From JBCCCJ01 sp039029315 (GTDB lineage Bacteria; Bacteroidota; Bacteroidia; J057): a stretch of DNA of 64,000 nucleotides. Where the stretch lies: assembly GCA_039029315.1 (NCBI GenBank), contig JBCCGK010000004.1, positions 62,001-126,000 on the forward strand. Reading direction: 5' to 3'. This document shows positions 55,090-62,632 of this stretch, piece after piece. The notes under the pieces were generated by a model. That model saw nothing but the letters and a program-made list of their open reading frames with translations, made no database searches and had not been told where the DNA came from. Position 1 is the first letter of the stretch. Each line of letters begins with the position of its first letter. The position numbers were made by a program, and so were the translations under genes.

Positions 55090-55113
55090 CCCAGCGTCCG
55101 CTACGACACTGGG
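55090..55113 (-). terminator. Intrinsic terminator of the micro-ORF unit
   Basis: On the minus strand a 9-base-pair stem (arms 55105-55113 and 55090-55098, one G-U pair) with a 6-base loop is followed by C and seven T (complement of 55082-55088). On the plus strand the same position is a mismatch and there is no T-tract, so it is oriented towards the minus strand. Confidence 0.75.
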
Positions 55114-55141
55114 GGTTCCTTGTTAACAGTCAATTTCAGTA

Positions 55142-55158
55142 CTGTCGTCTAGCGACAG
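55142..55158 (-). other. Short hairpin between micro-ORF and terminator
   Basis: CTGTCG at 55142-55147 pairs with CGACAG at 55153-55158 around a 5-base loop. It is perfect, and lies between the micro-ORF stop and the terminator. It may be part of an alternative structure or a processing site; nothing more can be said. Confidence 0.35.
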
Positions 55159-55198
55159 GTCCACTTAAAGCTAACGAAGGCATCGTTCACACAGAAAG

Positions 55199-55258
55199 TT
55201 ACCCGTTGGTAGCTTTAGTGGTGAAATTGTTTTGATAGCAACTGGAATAAGTCATCAT
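55199..55258 (-). CDS. 19-codon micro-ORF with near-perfect Shine-Dalgarno
   Basis: The peptide is MMTYSSCYQNNFTTKATNG, ending with TAA at 55199-55201. AAAGGAGGTA lies at 55261-55270 on the minus strand, 4 bases before the first ATG and 7 before the second, so translation probably starts at 55255. Such a strong ribosome-binding site is exceptional in this genome. Downstream come a hairpin (55142-55158) and the intrinsic terminator at 55090-55113. It may be a leader peptide, a secreted peptide precursor or a small regulatory peptide; its sequence shows no leader/core cut site, no double glycine and no long hydrophobic stretch. The family is unknown. Confidence 0.5.
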   Translation of the reverse strand: MMTYSSCYQNNFTTKATNG

Positions 55259-55270
55259 GATACCTCCTTT

Positions 55271-55375
55271 CTTAAAGTGAAACATGCCAACAGGCCTCAC
55301 CCTTGGTCAATCCCTCCGGCTAACTTTCCTGTTGTCGGCAGCGATGGCTGCCTCGCAAGAGTAAGGTAAATCTTT
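55271..55375 (-). promoter_or_regulatory. Structured 5' leader of the micro-ORF, candidate cis-regulatory RNA
   Basis: Two helices can be read on the minus strand. One is GGCAGC/GCTGCC (55337-55342 with 55347-55352) with a 4-base loop. The other is 7 base pairs long, 55288-55294 with 55328-55334, and encloses about 33 bases with G-rich segments. The second helix ends about 18 bases before the Shine-Dalgarno. I do not recognise a known riboswitch class. Together with the ORF and the terminator this has the layout of an attenuator or an independent small transcript of about 300 nucleotides. Confidence 0.4.
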
Positions 55376-55599
55376 CTGAAAACATTTCCAACACTTCATG
55401 AGGCCATAATAAAAATTATTTTTTCAAAAAACTGATATACAATTACTTACAATGTTTATCAATATTTTTTTTCAGCCAGAACATGCAATATGATTTCTGC
55501 CATTGTCTTAGCAGTAAACAAACACAAACCCAGGACAAAAACACCACCCTTTCAGGCTTTTTCATCTTTACTTTTTGTCTCGAACTAATACTTAAGGCA

Positions 55600-56700
55600 A
55601 TGAATCAGTATTACCTTCTAGCCCTGTTATGGGCCTCTTGTGCACTTGGTTGTACCTCAGCATGGGAAGTCGCCCAACAATCTCCTAGCTCTAGCTCTCA
55701 ATCCGGCATGATCGCCTACACCAGTTCTCCCGCGGAAAAGGTTCAACCCAAGCAGGAAACTGCTTCAACGGACCGGATCTCTGAGGAAACACAGACAAGC
55801 CAGGAATCAGAATCTTTTTTCGATTTTATCGCCAACAAACCTTCAACAAGCCCTTCAGAGGTCCAACAGCCAAACACACCTAGCCCACAGCTCGAACAGC
55901 CACAACAAGAATTTGTGGCAGAAACTGCCTCCACGACTTATCGCCAAACACAGGTCCAAGCCCAAACAAGTATGCCCGCCCTTCCCGCTGGAGATCAGCT
56001 GATCGCTGTGGATCGTAAGCTTCTATGGGAATGGAAACATGCACTTGATGCCATTCTTTTGGGAGATGACAAAGCAAGTCCTCCTTCTGCCCTGCCTGCG
56101 AGAGAAACACGCATCCAAAGACCTCCAATTGTGGAATCTCAGACTTCACAAAACAGACAGTCCGCTCAGCCTTCTGCTATCGCTCAGGCAGAAACGCGCG
56201 GAGACCAGTGGGATGAGTTTTCAGATCCAAACGATCTTCTGTTTCAGGAAATAGAAGAAAGAATGGAACCTGCTTCTACCCAACAAGCGGCAAGAGCAGC
56301 GGCCCAACCCAAACCGACACAGCATGTACAGACAGTTGCGGCAAGATCAACACGCTTAGGCTTTGTCCCTGTACAGTTGACACCAGACAGAAGAATCCTG
56401 CTCAATGAGCACATGTTGGTAGAATGGGAAAATGAACTCATTGCCTCCAGAAGTGGTCGAACAGCAGAGGTAGCACTACCAACATGGTTGTTACAAGGTC
56501 TCGAATGGCTCACAGATGCGCCTTCAGAAGAACCAGAACGGAGCCAAATCCTGATGCCTTTGTACCGCCACATGAAGAACAGCAACTATTTCTCTGATGT
56601 CAATTTGAACAAAATGACCCCAGGTCAGATCGTCGCGAAACTTCGCATGTTAGTCGAAGATGCCAAACAAAATCAAGCAACACTCCTTCAAGGACCATAA
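55600..56700 (+). CDS. Low-complexity lipoprotein with a duplicated motif
   Basis: 366 residues from the ATG at 55600; the frame opens 39 codons earlier. Lipoprotein signal MNQYYLLALLWASCALGC. The middle (20-125 and 165-255) is rich in Ser, Gln, Pro and Thr and likely disordered. Two related folded segments are visible: QLIAVDRKLLWEWKHALDAILLG near residues 130-155 and QLTPDRRILLNEHMLVEWENELI near residue 265-290, each carrying the pattern (V/P)DR(K/R)(L/I)L ... (V/L)(L/V)WEWK/VEWEN, so the gene includes an internal duplication. Family not recognised. One base separates its stop from the next gene's ATG. Confidence 0.65.
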   Translation: MNQYYLLALLWASCALGCTSAWEVAQQSPSSSSQSGMIAYTSSPAEKVQPKQETASTDRISEETQTSQESESFFDFIANKPSTSPSEVQQPNTPSPQLEQPQQEFVAETASTTYRQTQVQAQTSMPALPAGDQLIAVDRKLLWEWKHALDAILLGDDKASPPSALPARETRIQRPPIVESQTSQNRQSAQPSAIAQAETRGDQWDEFSDPNDLLFQEIEERMEPASTQQAARAAAQPKPTQHVQTVAARSTRLGFVPVQLTPDRRILLNEHMLVEWENELIASRSGRTAEVALPTWLLQGLEWLTDAPSEEPERSQILMPLYRHMKNSNYFSDVNLNKMTPGQIVAKLRMLVEDAKQNQATLLQGP

Positions 56701-56701
56701 T

Positions 56702-58231
56702 ATGAAACGCTTCTTTTCCTTAGCCATCATTTGCGGGTCTGTACTCCTCTGTTTGAGGGCACAGGCCCAGCAAGGCGGGACTGGTTTGGATTCCAACCGC
56801 AGAACCCCCGCCGAGTTGCACCAACTCAAACAAGAGATCCGAAATCAACGTCGTGCACAGAGAGTGGACAAACAGGCAAGCAAACAAGCCTATGTGGACA
56901 ATCGAAGAATTGCACAACAACAAAGAAGGCAAACCTACCAAGACAGAAAGCAGCAACGACAACAAACCTCTGCTGATGAAGCGGCGCTTCTACAACGAAA
57001 ATATGACAAGAAGTTCCAACGGCAGGAACAGCGCCTTGCCAAAGAGAAAAAAAGAAGCGTCAAGGAACTGAAAGATCATCAGCAAGTGGCCAAAAAGCGA
57101 GAAAAAAATCTGGCACAGCAAAATCACCGATTGCGAAAAAAACAAAAGAAAAACACTGTTCAGGCAAATAGAACCCTCGCAGAAAACAAAAAACAACTCC
57201 AGCAGATCGAGCGAGAGCAGAACAAGCTGGCAAGGGAGCAAAACAAAACACAACAACTGAAAAAGAAATCCTATAAGGTTGTTCGGCTTGCATCAAAAGC
57301 CATCCCCGCCACTGCTATCCTCAAGGAAAAACCTGCAACAGCGCTTTCGTCTACCAAGGCAATCTATATGCGAAAACTGCTTCAGGTCTCCCCACGCATT
57401 TCTTATGGAGTCGGTAGCTTCAAATCAACCATGACCTATGACCTCCCAAATCTATCCAATGCACTGGGAAATACTGTCAACAACCTTCAGGAGAAATATC
57501 CCTGGGTGCCCTGGAAGCAAGTAACAGTCATCCCAACTGAAGGGACACGAACCAGAACAGTCCGCCAACAAGGAAAATTTTTTGGGACAGTTGGCATGAA
57601 TCTTCCTGTCGTCTTTGTGGAAATAGAAGCAGGTGGCGGAAGATTTACCCAACCAGCCCTTACTCTGAAAGACCTATGGCCCCCCAATGAGTTGTTCCAA
57701 TTAGAGAGACTCACCTCTTTGATGGTAGATCGAGTAACTCAATCCAAACCACAACGGGCTGCCAATCTCCGTATCGGTATAGATGCAGAGCGTTTGATTC
57801 CAGCAGCCTATTTGCCTAGAAAGGAATTCAAACGGACAGCCATCGGACTAGATGCCAGTGCTTATTACTTGCTCGGTGTAGACTTGAGTTACAAAAGCGG
57901 GATAGAATTGCTGGGTGAACATGCAGCTGAAAAAATGGTTGAATCCTTTGGATCTATCCCTCTGGTCTCTGAAACTGTGAAAATGCAAGCAGCCCAATCC
58001 ATGATCCGACAGATTGAGCAATCTCTTCCTGCCTATTTGTGGCCTCCGGCCATGCAAGGATTTGGACTGGTTGGCAAGGCATATTGGGATCTCGGCACGC
58101 ATACAAGAATTGTTCTTCAATACCACTTCGAACATACCAAAGGACTCAGTTTTACAGATGGAGATTTTCTCCAACAAGGTCCTGCCCTCAGACGAACCTT
58201 TCTAACCTTCGGCATTACTACCCAACTTTAA
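56702..58231 (+). CDS. Secreted coiled-coil protein with C-terminal barrel-like region
   Basis: 509 residues from the ATG at 56702 (the frame extends into the previous gene, which is not real). Signal peptide MKRFFSLAIICGSVLLCLRAQAQ. Residues about 30-190 are an extreme Gln/Lys/Arg-rich helical stretch, probably a long charged coiled coil. The remaining 300 residues alternate like an outer-membrane or beta-rich domain (FFGTVGMNLPVVFVEIEAGG, LDASAYYLLGVDLSYKSGIELLG, IVLQYHFEHTKGLSFTDGD, FLTFGITTQL at the end). No known family. It is the middle gene of a three-gene unit. Confidence 0.65.
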   Translation: MKRFFSLAIICGSVLLCLRAQAQQGGTGLDSNRRTPAELHQLKQEIRNQRRAQRVDKQASKQAYVDNRRIAQQQRRQTYQDRKQQRQQTSADEAALLQRKYDKKFQRQEQRLAKEKKRSVKELKDHQQVAKKREKNLAQQNHRLRKKQKKNTVQANRTLAENKKQLQQIEREQNKLAREQNKTQQLKKKSYKVVRLASKAIPATAILKEKPATALSSTKAIYMRKLLQVSPRISYGVGSFKSTMTYDLPNLSNALGNTVNNLQEKYPWVPWKQVTVIPTEGTRTRTVRQQGKFFGTVGMNLPVVFVEIEAGGGRFTQPALTLKDLWPPNELFQLERLTSLMVDRVTQSKPQRAANLRIGIDAERLIPAAYLPRKEFKRTAIGLDASAYYLLGVDLSYKSGIELLGEHAAEKMVESFGSIPLVSETVKMQAAQSMIRQIEQSLPAYLWPPAMQGFGLVGKAYWDLGTHTRIVLQYHFEHTKGLSFTDGDFLQQGPALRRTFLTFGITTQL

Positions 58232-58242
58232 CCCATCCTATC

Positions 58243-58977
58243 ATGAAACGAATTGTACTTAGTTTATCCGCCCTGGTCCTTTCTCTTGCGCTTTCGGCTC
58301 AAGTGTCAAACCTGGAAATCCGAATTAGCGGAGATATGTGGAAGCTTGGCTATTATGCCTCCAGTTCACAAATCAACTGTGGCCTTTGTCCTCAAATCAT
58401 TTCTCAAAATCCAGAGACAGAAGGATTGATCTCTACCTTGCAAGACTCCATTTCGAGTGTACGGTACCGCAACTTTGGGCCGACGATTGCGATAGGAGCT
58501 TCCATCGGATGGCCAGCTTTGAGAGCAGAAATTCAGGTAGGTCCCTCTATGCGAAAAATAGATGAAGAAACAGGACGGATTGGCGGCTTTTATGCCAATC
58601 GAAATATCAGCGCCTTTGTTGGATTGAATCCTATGGCATTTGATCGATACGCAGGAAGGTTCTATCTCGGCCGTACACAACAGTGGTTCCTGGATTTGTC
58701 AGATGGAGGCATATTTGCGCAATTCAGTGTAGACAATGGCTTTGAAGAATATGTTGGTTCCATGAACAATATTGCGATGTTGGTTCGCTGGCAACCCACC
58801 ATCTGGACATCTGACAGGAAACGTCTTGGCTTCGCACTGCGAGGAGGGGCAAGAACCTGGCTCCTCGGCAATTCCAATCCGGCAGGTCCATTTGTCACAG
58901 AAAGCGGTGTGCCTCGCAAGGTCAAACCAAGCCCCGATTGGTTCCTTGGATTTGCCATCAAAGTTGTGGCCTTCTAG
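58243..58977 (+). CDS. Secreted outer-membrane-type protein of unknown function
   Basis: 244 residues from the ATG at 58243, 11 bases after the previous stop; the frame's earlier start lies inside the upstream gene and is rejected. Signal peptide MKRIVLSLSALVLSLALSAQ. The mature part is strand-rich with many aromatic residues (WKLGYYASSS, GASIGWPALRAEIQVGPSM, RRLGFALRGGARTWLLG-like near 205, WFLGFAIKVVAF at the C-terminus), suggesting a small barrel. Two Cys in NCGLCP could bind a ligand or form a disulfide. The family is unknown. It closes the three-gene unit that precedes the SprB-repeat protein. Confidence 0.65.
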   Translation: MKRIVLSLSALVLSLALSAQVSNLEIRISGDMWKLGYYASSSQINCGLCPQIISQNPETEGLISTLQDSISSVRYRNFGPTIAIGASIGWPALRAEIQVGPSMRKIDEETGRIGGFYANRNISAFVGLNPMAFDRYAGRFYLGRTQQWFLDLSDGGIFAQFSVDNGFEEYVGSMNNIAMLVRWQPTIWTSDRKRLGFALRGGARTWLLGNSNPAGPFVTESGVPRKVKPSPDWFLGFAIKVVAF

Positions 58978-59000
58978 GAGACTGCATGGGTGAAAGTCTG

Positions 59001-59013
59001 AGAGACTGTTTGA
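59001..59013 (+). repeat. 13-base half-site matching the family C element end
   Basis: AGAGACTGTTTGA here is identical to 62386-62398, inside the left terminal repeat of the element at 62383-62551. No inverted partner is found nearby. It sits 24 bases after a stop codon. It could be a residual end of a lost element or chance. Confidence 0.3.
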
Positions 59014-59164
59014 CATAGCCCAACAGCACCATGAATTGTCCGATTATTTTAGCATCAGATTGTTGGAGGGGAGCAGAACAGGTACAAACACCTGCCTCCT
59101 CACCAGCAATTTTTTTTCGCCCCCCTCCTATTCCTCTTTCATCTCCCTAAGCTTTCAATCAAAG

Positions 59165-62100
59165 ATGCGACCCTTATCAATTATTCGATGTGTATCCATC
59201 GGCCTGACCTTCCTTTGCTTTTGCTTATGTATGGTACGGCCAATGCAAGCACAAATGTCAGTGGACACTCTGGTTTGTGGAGACACCTTGGCAGCCTATT
59301 ATGATCCCATCCAGGGAGGACAAGCAACAGATAGTTTTTATGTCTGGTTGGGAAACTGTCAGGAGGTAGTTCGCTTCGACTTTACGACAGCAGATATCCC
59401 TGATGGTGCAGATATTTTTTATATGGACTTGGCGGGAAATCTCACCTCAGCAGGAAGCATGCCTTATTTTGGTGGGAACTGTAGTGGAGCCAACTACTTT
59501 ACCAATCCTGTCATGTTTCCTCCCATCACAACGCTGGACCCACTGAATTGTCTTCCTGGTTTTGTAGAAATTTACGGACGTGGAATTCCAATTGAAGATT
59601 CGATCAAGAGACGCTTAAGCTTACCCTCAGATTTTATGTTATCTGGTACCTATCAGGAGAGTGCCCGATTGCATTTGGATATCCCTCCTGGCATTGTAGC
59701 CGTTCTTTTTGTGGTGAAATATAATCCTACTGCCTTTACGGTCTTAAATGCCATCTGGGATTGTACACCAGAATGTTGCATTGCTGCCATCGGAGATACT
59801 GTCTGTGCAGGAGATAGTGTCTTCCTGGATACTGATCGGGAAGCCCTCAGCTATCAATGGTCTGGCCCCAATGGATTTCACTCCACTTCCAAGTCTCCGG
59901 TTATTCCTGCTGCTTCTGTTTCGAATGAAGGCTGGTACGTAGTTGAAGGGATGTATTTGTTTGGTTGTAGTGGAAAAGACTCAGTTTATGTATCCGTTCA
60001 AGCTCCTACTGTCTCTGTGAATCCCGGCAATAGCAGCTTGTGCTTAGGCGACTCAGTATTGTTGAGCGCGAATGGCGGCAGCAGCTATCAGTGGATGTCA
60101 GCAAGCGGTATGCTCCCTGGTTCAGGAAATCATCTGTGGGTTTCGCCCACTGATACGACCATGATCACAGTCATCGGAACAGATCCACAAGGCTGCAGTG
60201 ATAGCGCATATGCGATGATCGGCTTGCAAGAACTTGATGTTCAATTTCAATCCGCAGATCCTAGCTGTCATAGTGGTACCGATGGCATGATCACCGCTTC
60301 TTTACAGACAGGACAAGCTCCATTTGAGGTCCGGCTTGCAGGACAATCCTGGCAATCTGGCTTGTCTCTCAATGGATTGGCCGCAGCTACCTATACTGTA
60401 GAAGTAAGAGATGCTTCTGGATGCCTCAGCAGTGAAACCATCAGCTTGCAGAATCCACTTGCCATGACCCTCAGTCCGACTCATTCTGACCCCAGTTGTC
60501 ATGGATTGACTGATGGTGCACTCTCTATCTCCGTGAATCAGGGAATGGCTCCCTTCGAGATCAGAGAGGCAGGCGGAAGTTGGCAATCTGGCACCAGCCT
60601 TCAAGGGATAGGTGCGGGAAGCTATCAGATCGACATCCGAGACCAGCAAGGGTGTATCAGCAGCACGCACATCAACCTGAATGAACCGCAACCGTTGATG
60701 ACACACGCACAACACATAGACCCAAGCTGCGCCAATACCTGCGATGGGAGCATTCTGCTGTCTGCCTCGGGAGGCATGGCCCCTTACCAATTCCGCATGG
60801 GTGGTGCTGCGACAGACTCACTGGAAGCCAGCTTTTGTGAAGGAAAGTATGCTGTAGAAGTCATAGATGCTCATGGGTGTCTGTGGGCCGATTCGGTGGT
60901 CTTGCATACCCCAGAAGCCGTTCAGGCAACGATCTCCACCACCCTTCCCAGCTGTCCAGGCCACTGTGATGGAGAATTGACCCTGAGTAGCACTGGTGGC
61001 TTGAGTCCATATAGATATTTCGTTGAAGGAACTGAAACAAGTGCCCACATCCAGAATCTCTGTGCTGGCAGATATCTGATAGAGGTAGTAGATGCGAATG
61101 ACTGTCCCTGGTCAACAGAGGTGGACATTGAGGATCCAGCCCCGTTTCAAATGGAGGTTTCAGTTGAATCCATTTCTTGCGTTGCCTCTTGCGACGGGCA
61201 GATCAGATTCCTTCCCCCTCCTGCTCAAGGTCCCTACAGCTATTTTGTCAATGAAGTCGCCAGCGACCCACATATGGACAATCTATGTGCAGGGAGCTAT
61301 CGGCTAAAAGTAGTGAATTCTGAGGGGTGCAGCTGGGATTCGACCCTGGTCTTAGAAGATCCTGCTCCCCTGACAGCCACAGTTCATACCCAAGATCCTG
61401 GCTGTAATAAACAATGCGATGGAATCCTGGATATGCAAGTGCAGGGAGGCACTTCCCCCTATCAATATGTTGTCAAGGGCGCTCCCCAAGCAGGGCCCAT
61501 GGCGGACGGATTTTGTTCCGGCGTATATCCGGTTCTGATTGAAGATGCCAATGGCTGCCAGTGGACCACTCAGGTGGAATTGCACGAGCCTGAACTGTTT
61601 GAGGTCATGGTCGCAAGCAGTCCCACTTCTTGTCAGTCTGCCTGTGATGGAGAAGCGGCCTTCATGCCAATTGGCGGTCAGGCACCCTTTCACTATTGGG
61701 TGGATACAAGCCAGGTAGATTCTGTCATCGATCAACTCTGCGCAACAGATCATGTCGTGGAAGTCTCCGATGCTGGAGGATGCAGGGTTCAGTTGCCTTT
61801 TACAATAGAAGAAGGAGAAGCCTTTGTTGTCGATCTTGGAGAAGATCAGCACATTTCAGAAGGAGAAGAGCTGACAGTACGGCTACACTCCTCTCATGCC
61901 CTCCAATCGATCTTATGGGAGGGAATCTGTGAACAAAACTGCAAAGAAACCATTAGGTATTCTCCCAATGATACTGAGATCCTGTACGTACAAGCCAGCT
62001 CGGAAGGAGGATGCCTGGCCAGAGATAGTCTGTTGATAGGTGTGTACAGGGAAATTGATTGCAATGACAACATCTATATGCCCAATGCCTTTACCCCTAA

Positions 62101-62365
62101 TGGAGATGGGATCAATGATCAATTTACCTTATATGCCAATACAGAAGCTGATATTGAACTGATAAACAAATTGGTGATTTTCAATCAATGGGGCAAAGTC
62201 GTTTTCGATCGAAGTGCTCTCCATCCAGGCAATCTTTCTGAGGGATGGGATGGATTCAAGACGGGCACCGCCTCTCCGGAAGGCACCTATTCCTGGATTG
62301 CCTCGTTTCGCAGGCGCAATGGACAGGTGCTGGAATGCAGTGGCAGTATTGTCCTGATTCGATGA
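59165..62365 (+). CDS. SprB-repeat surface adhesin with gliding-motility C-terminal domain
   Basis: 1066 residues from the ATG at 59165; the frame extends 43 codons upstream but only this start gives a proper signal peptide (RPLSIIRCVSIGLTFLCF, ending MQAQ). Residues about 30-205 are a unique N-terminal beta region, about 205-355 one or two Ig-like domains, and about 362-885 seven SprB repeats, each with a [D/S]xSC or DPSC/DPGC ... DG motif, G[G/Q]xxPFxxR-type centre and a closing xGC. The C-terminal 100 residues (FTPNGDGINDQF, IFNQWGKVVF, SPEGTYSWIASFRRRNG) form the gliding-motility (type B) T9SS sorting domain. It is predicted to be secreted and cell-surface located. SprB-type proteins in Flavobacteria move along the cell and drive gliding. 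Confidence 0.9.
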   Translation: MRPLSIIRCVSIGLTFLCFCLCMVRPMQAQMSVDTLVCGDTLAAYYDPIQGGQATDSFYVWLGNCQEVVRFDFTTADIPDGADIFYMDLAGNLTSAGSMPYFGGNCSGANYFTNPVMFPPITTLDPLNCLPGFVEIYGRGIPIEDSIKRRLSLPSDFMLSGTYQESARLHLDIPPGIVAVLFVVKYNPTAFTVLNAIWDCTPECCIAAIGDTVCAGDSVFLDTDREALSYQWSGPNGFHSTSKSPVIPAASVSNEGWYVVEGMYLFGCSGKDSVYVSVQAPTVSVNPGNSSLCLGDSVLLSANGGSSYQWMSASGMLPGSGNHLWVSPTDTTMITVIGTDPQGCSDSAYAMIGLQELDVQFQSADPSCHSGTDGMITASLQTGQAPFEVRLAGQSWQSGLSLNGLAAATYTVEVRDASGCLSSETISLQNPLAMTLSPTHSDPSCHGLTDGALSISVNQGMAPFEIREAGGSWQSGTSLQGIGAGSYQIDIRDQQGCISSTHINLNEPQPLMTHAQHIDPSCANTCDGSILLSASGGMAPYQFRMGGAATDSLEASFCEGKYAVEVIDAHGCLWADSVVLHTPEAVQATISTTLPSCPGHCDGELTLSSTGGLSPYRYFVEGTETSAHIQNLCAGRYLIEVVDANDCPWSTEVDIEDPAPFQMEVSVESISCVASCDGQIRFLPPPAQGPYSYFVNEVASDPHMDNLCAGSYRLKVVNSEGCSWDSTLVLEDPAPLTATVHTQDPGCNKQCDGILDMQVQGGTSPYQYVVKGAPQAGPMADGFCSGVYPVLIEDANGCQWTTQVELHEPELFEVMVASSPTSCQSACDGEAAFMPIGGQAPFHYWVDTSQVDSVIDQLCATDHVVEVSDAGGCRVQLPFTIEEGEAFVVDLGEDQHISEGEELTVRLHSSHALQSILWEGICEQNCKETIRYSPNDTEILYVQASSEGGCLARDSLLIGVYREIDCNDNIYMPNAFTPNGDGINDQFTLYANTEADIELINKLVIFNQWGKVVFDRSALHPGNLSEGWDGFKTGTASPEGTYSWIASFRRRNGQVLECSGSIVLIR

Positions 62366-62382
62366 TACGTCTTTGCTTTTGA

Positions 62383-62551
62383 CTTAGAGACTGTTTGAAA
62401 ATCTGTCACTTATTTTTTGTATGCGTCTTTTTTCCTCATTCTGCGGCTTTTTTTGTTCTCATAGCACCACTATGAGAACAAAAAAGAGCCTTGCCTGAGA
62501 AAAAAATACACCATAAAAATTCTCAGCACAGATTCCTAAACAGTCTCTAAG
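62383..62551. mobile_element. MITE-like element, family C
   Basis: 169 bases bounded by 24-base inverted repeats (62383-62406 against 62528-62551), 21 of which match; both begin CTTAGAGACTGTTT. A perfect 16-base-pair palindrome sits inside (62449-62464 with 62470-62485). The T-rich arm precedes the stem and the A-rich arm follows it, the opposite of an intrinsic terminator. No transposase. It starts 17 bases after the stop of the SprB-repeat gene. Confidence 0.6.
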
Positions 62552-62632
62552 GTTAAATTTGGTTAAGCATGCCAAGGCAGAAAGGCGCACGATGGTGCAG
62601 TTCTTTCCGTCTTGGCGATCTTTTTATGGGTA

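Noticed and set aside
55284..55364. 26-codon plus-strand ORF across the structured leader
   Set aside because: It has no ribosome-binding site. The hairpins, the terminator polarity and the strong Shine-Dalgarno all fit the minus strand, so this frame is probably a by-product of the palindromes.
58039..58242. Long N-terminal extension of the gene at 58243
   Set aside because: It overlaps the upstream gene's end in another frame; the ATG at 58243 starts a proper signal peptide.
62449..62485. Perfect 16-bp hairpin read as a terminator of the SprB-repeat gene
   Set aside because: The T-run is on the 5' side and the A-run on the 3' side for both strands, the reverse of an intrinsic terminator; it fits better as the centre of a MITE-like element.
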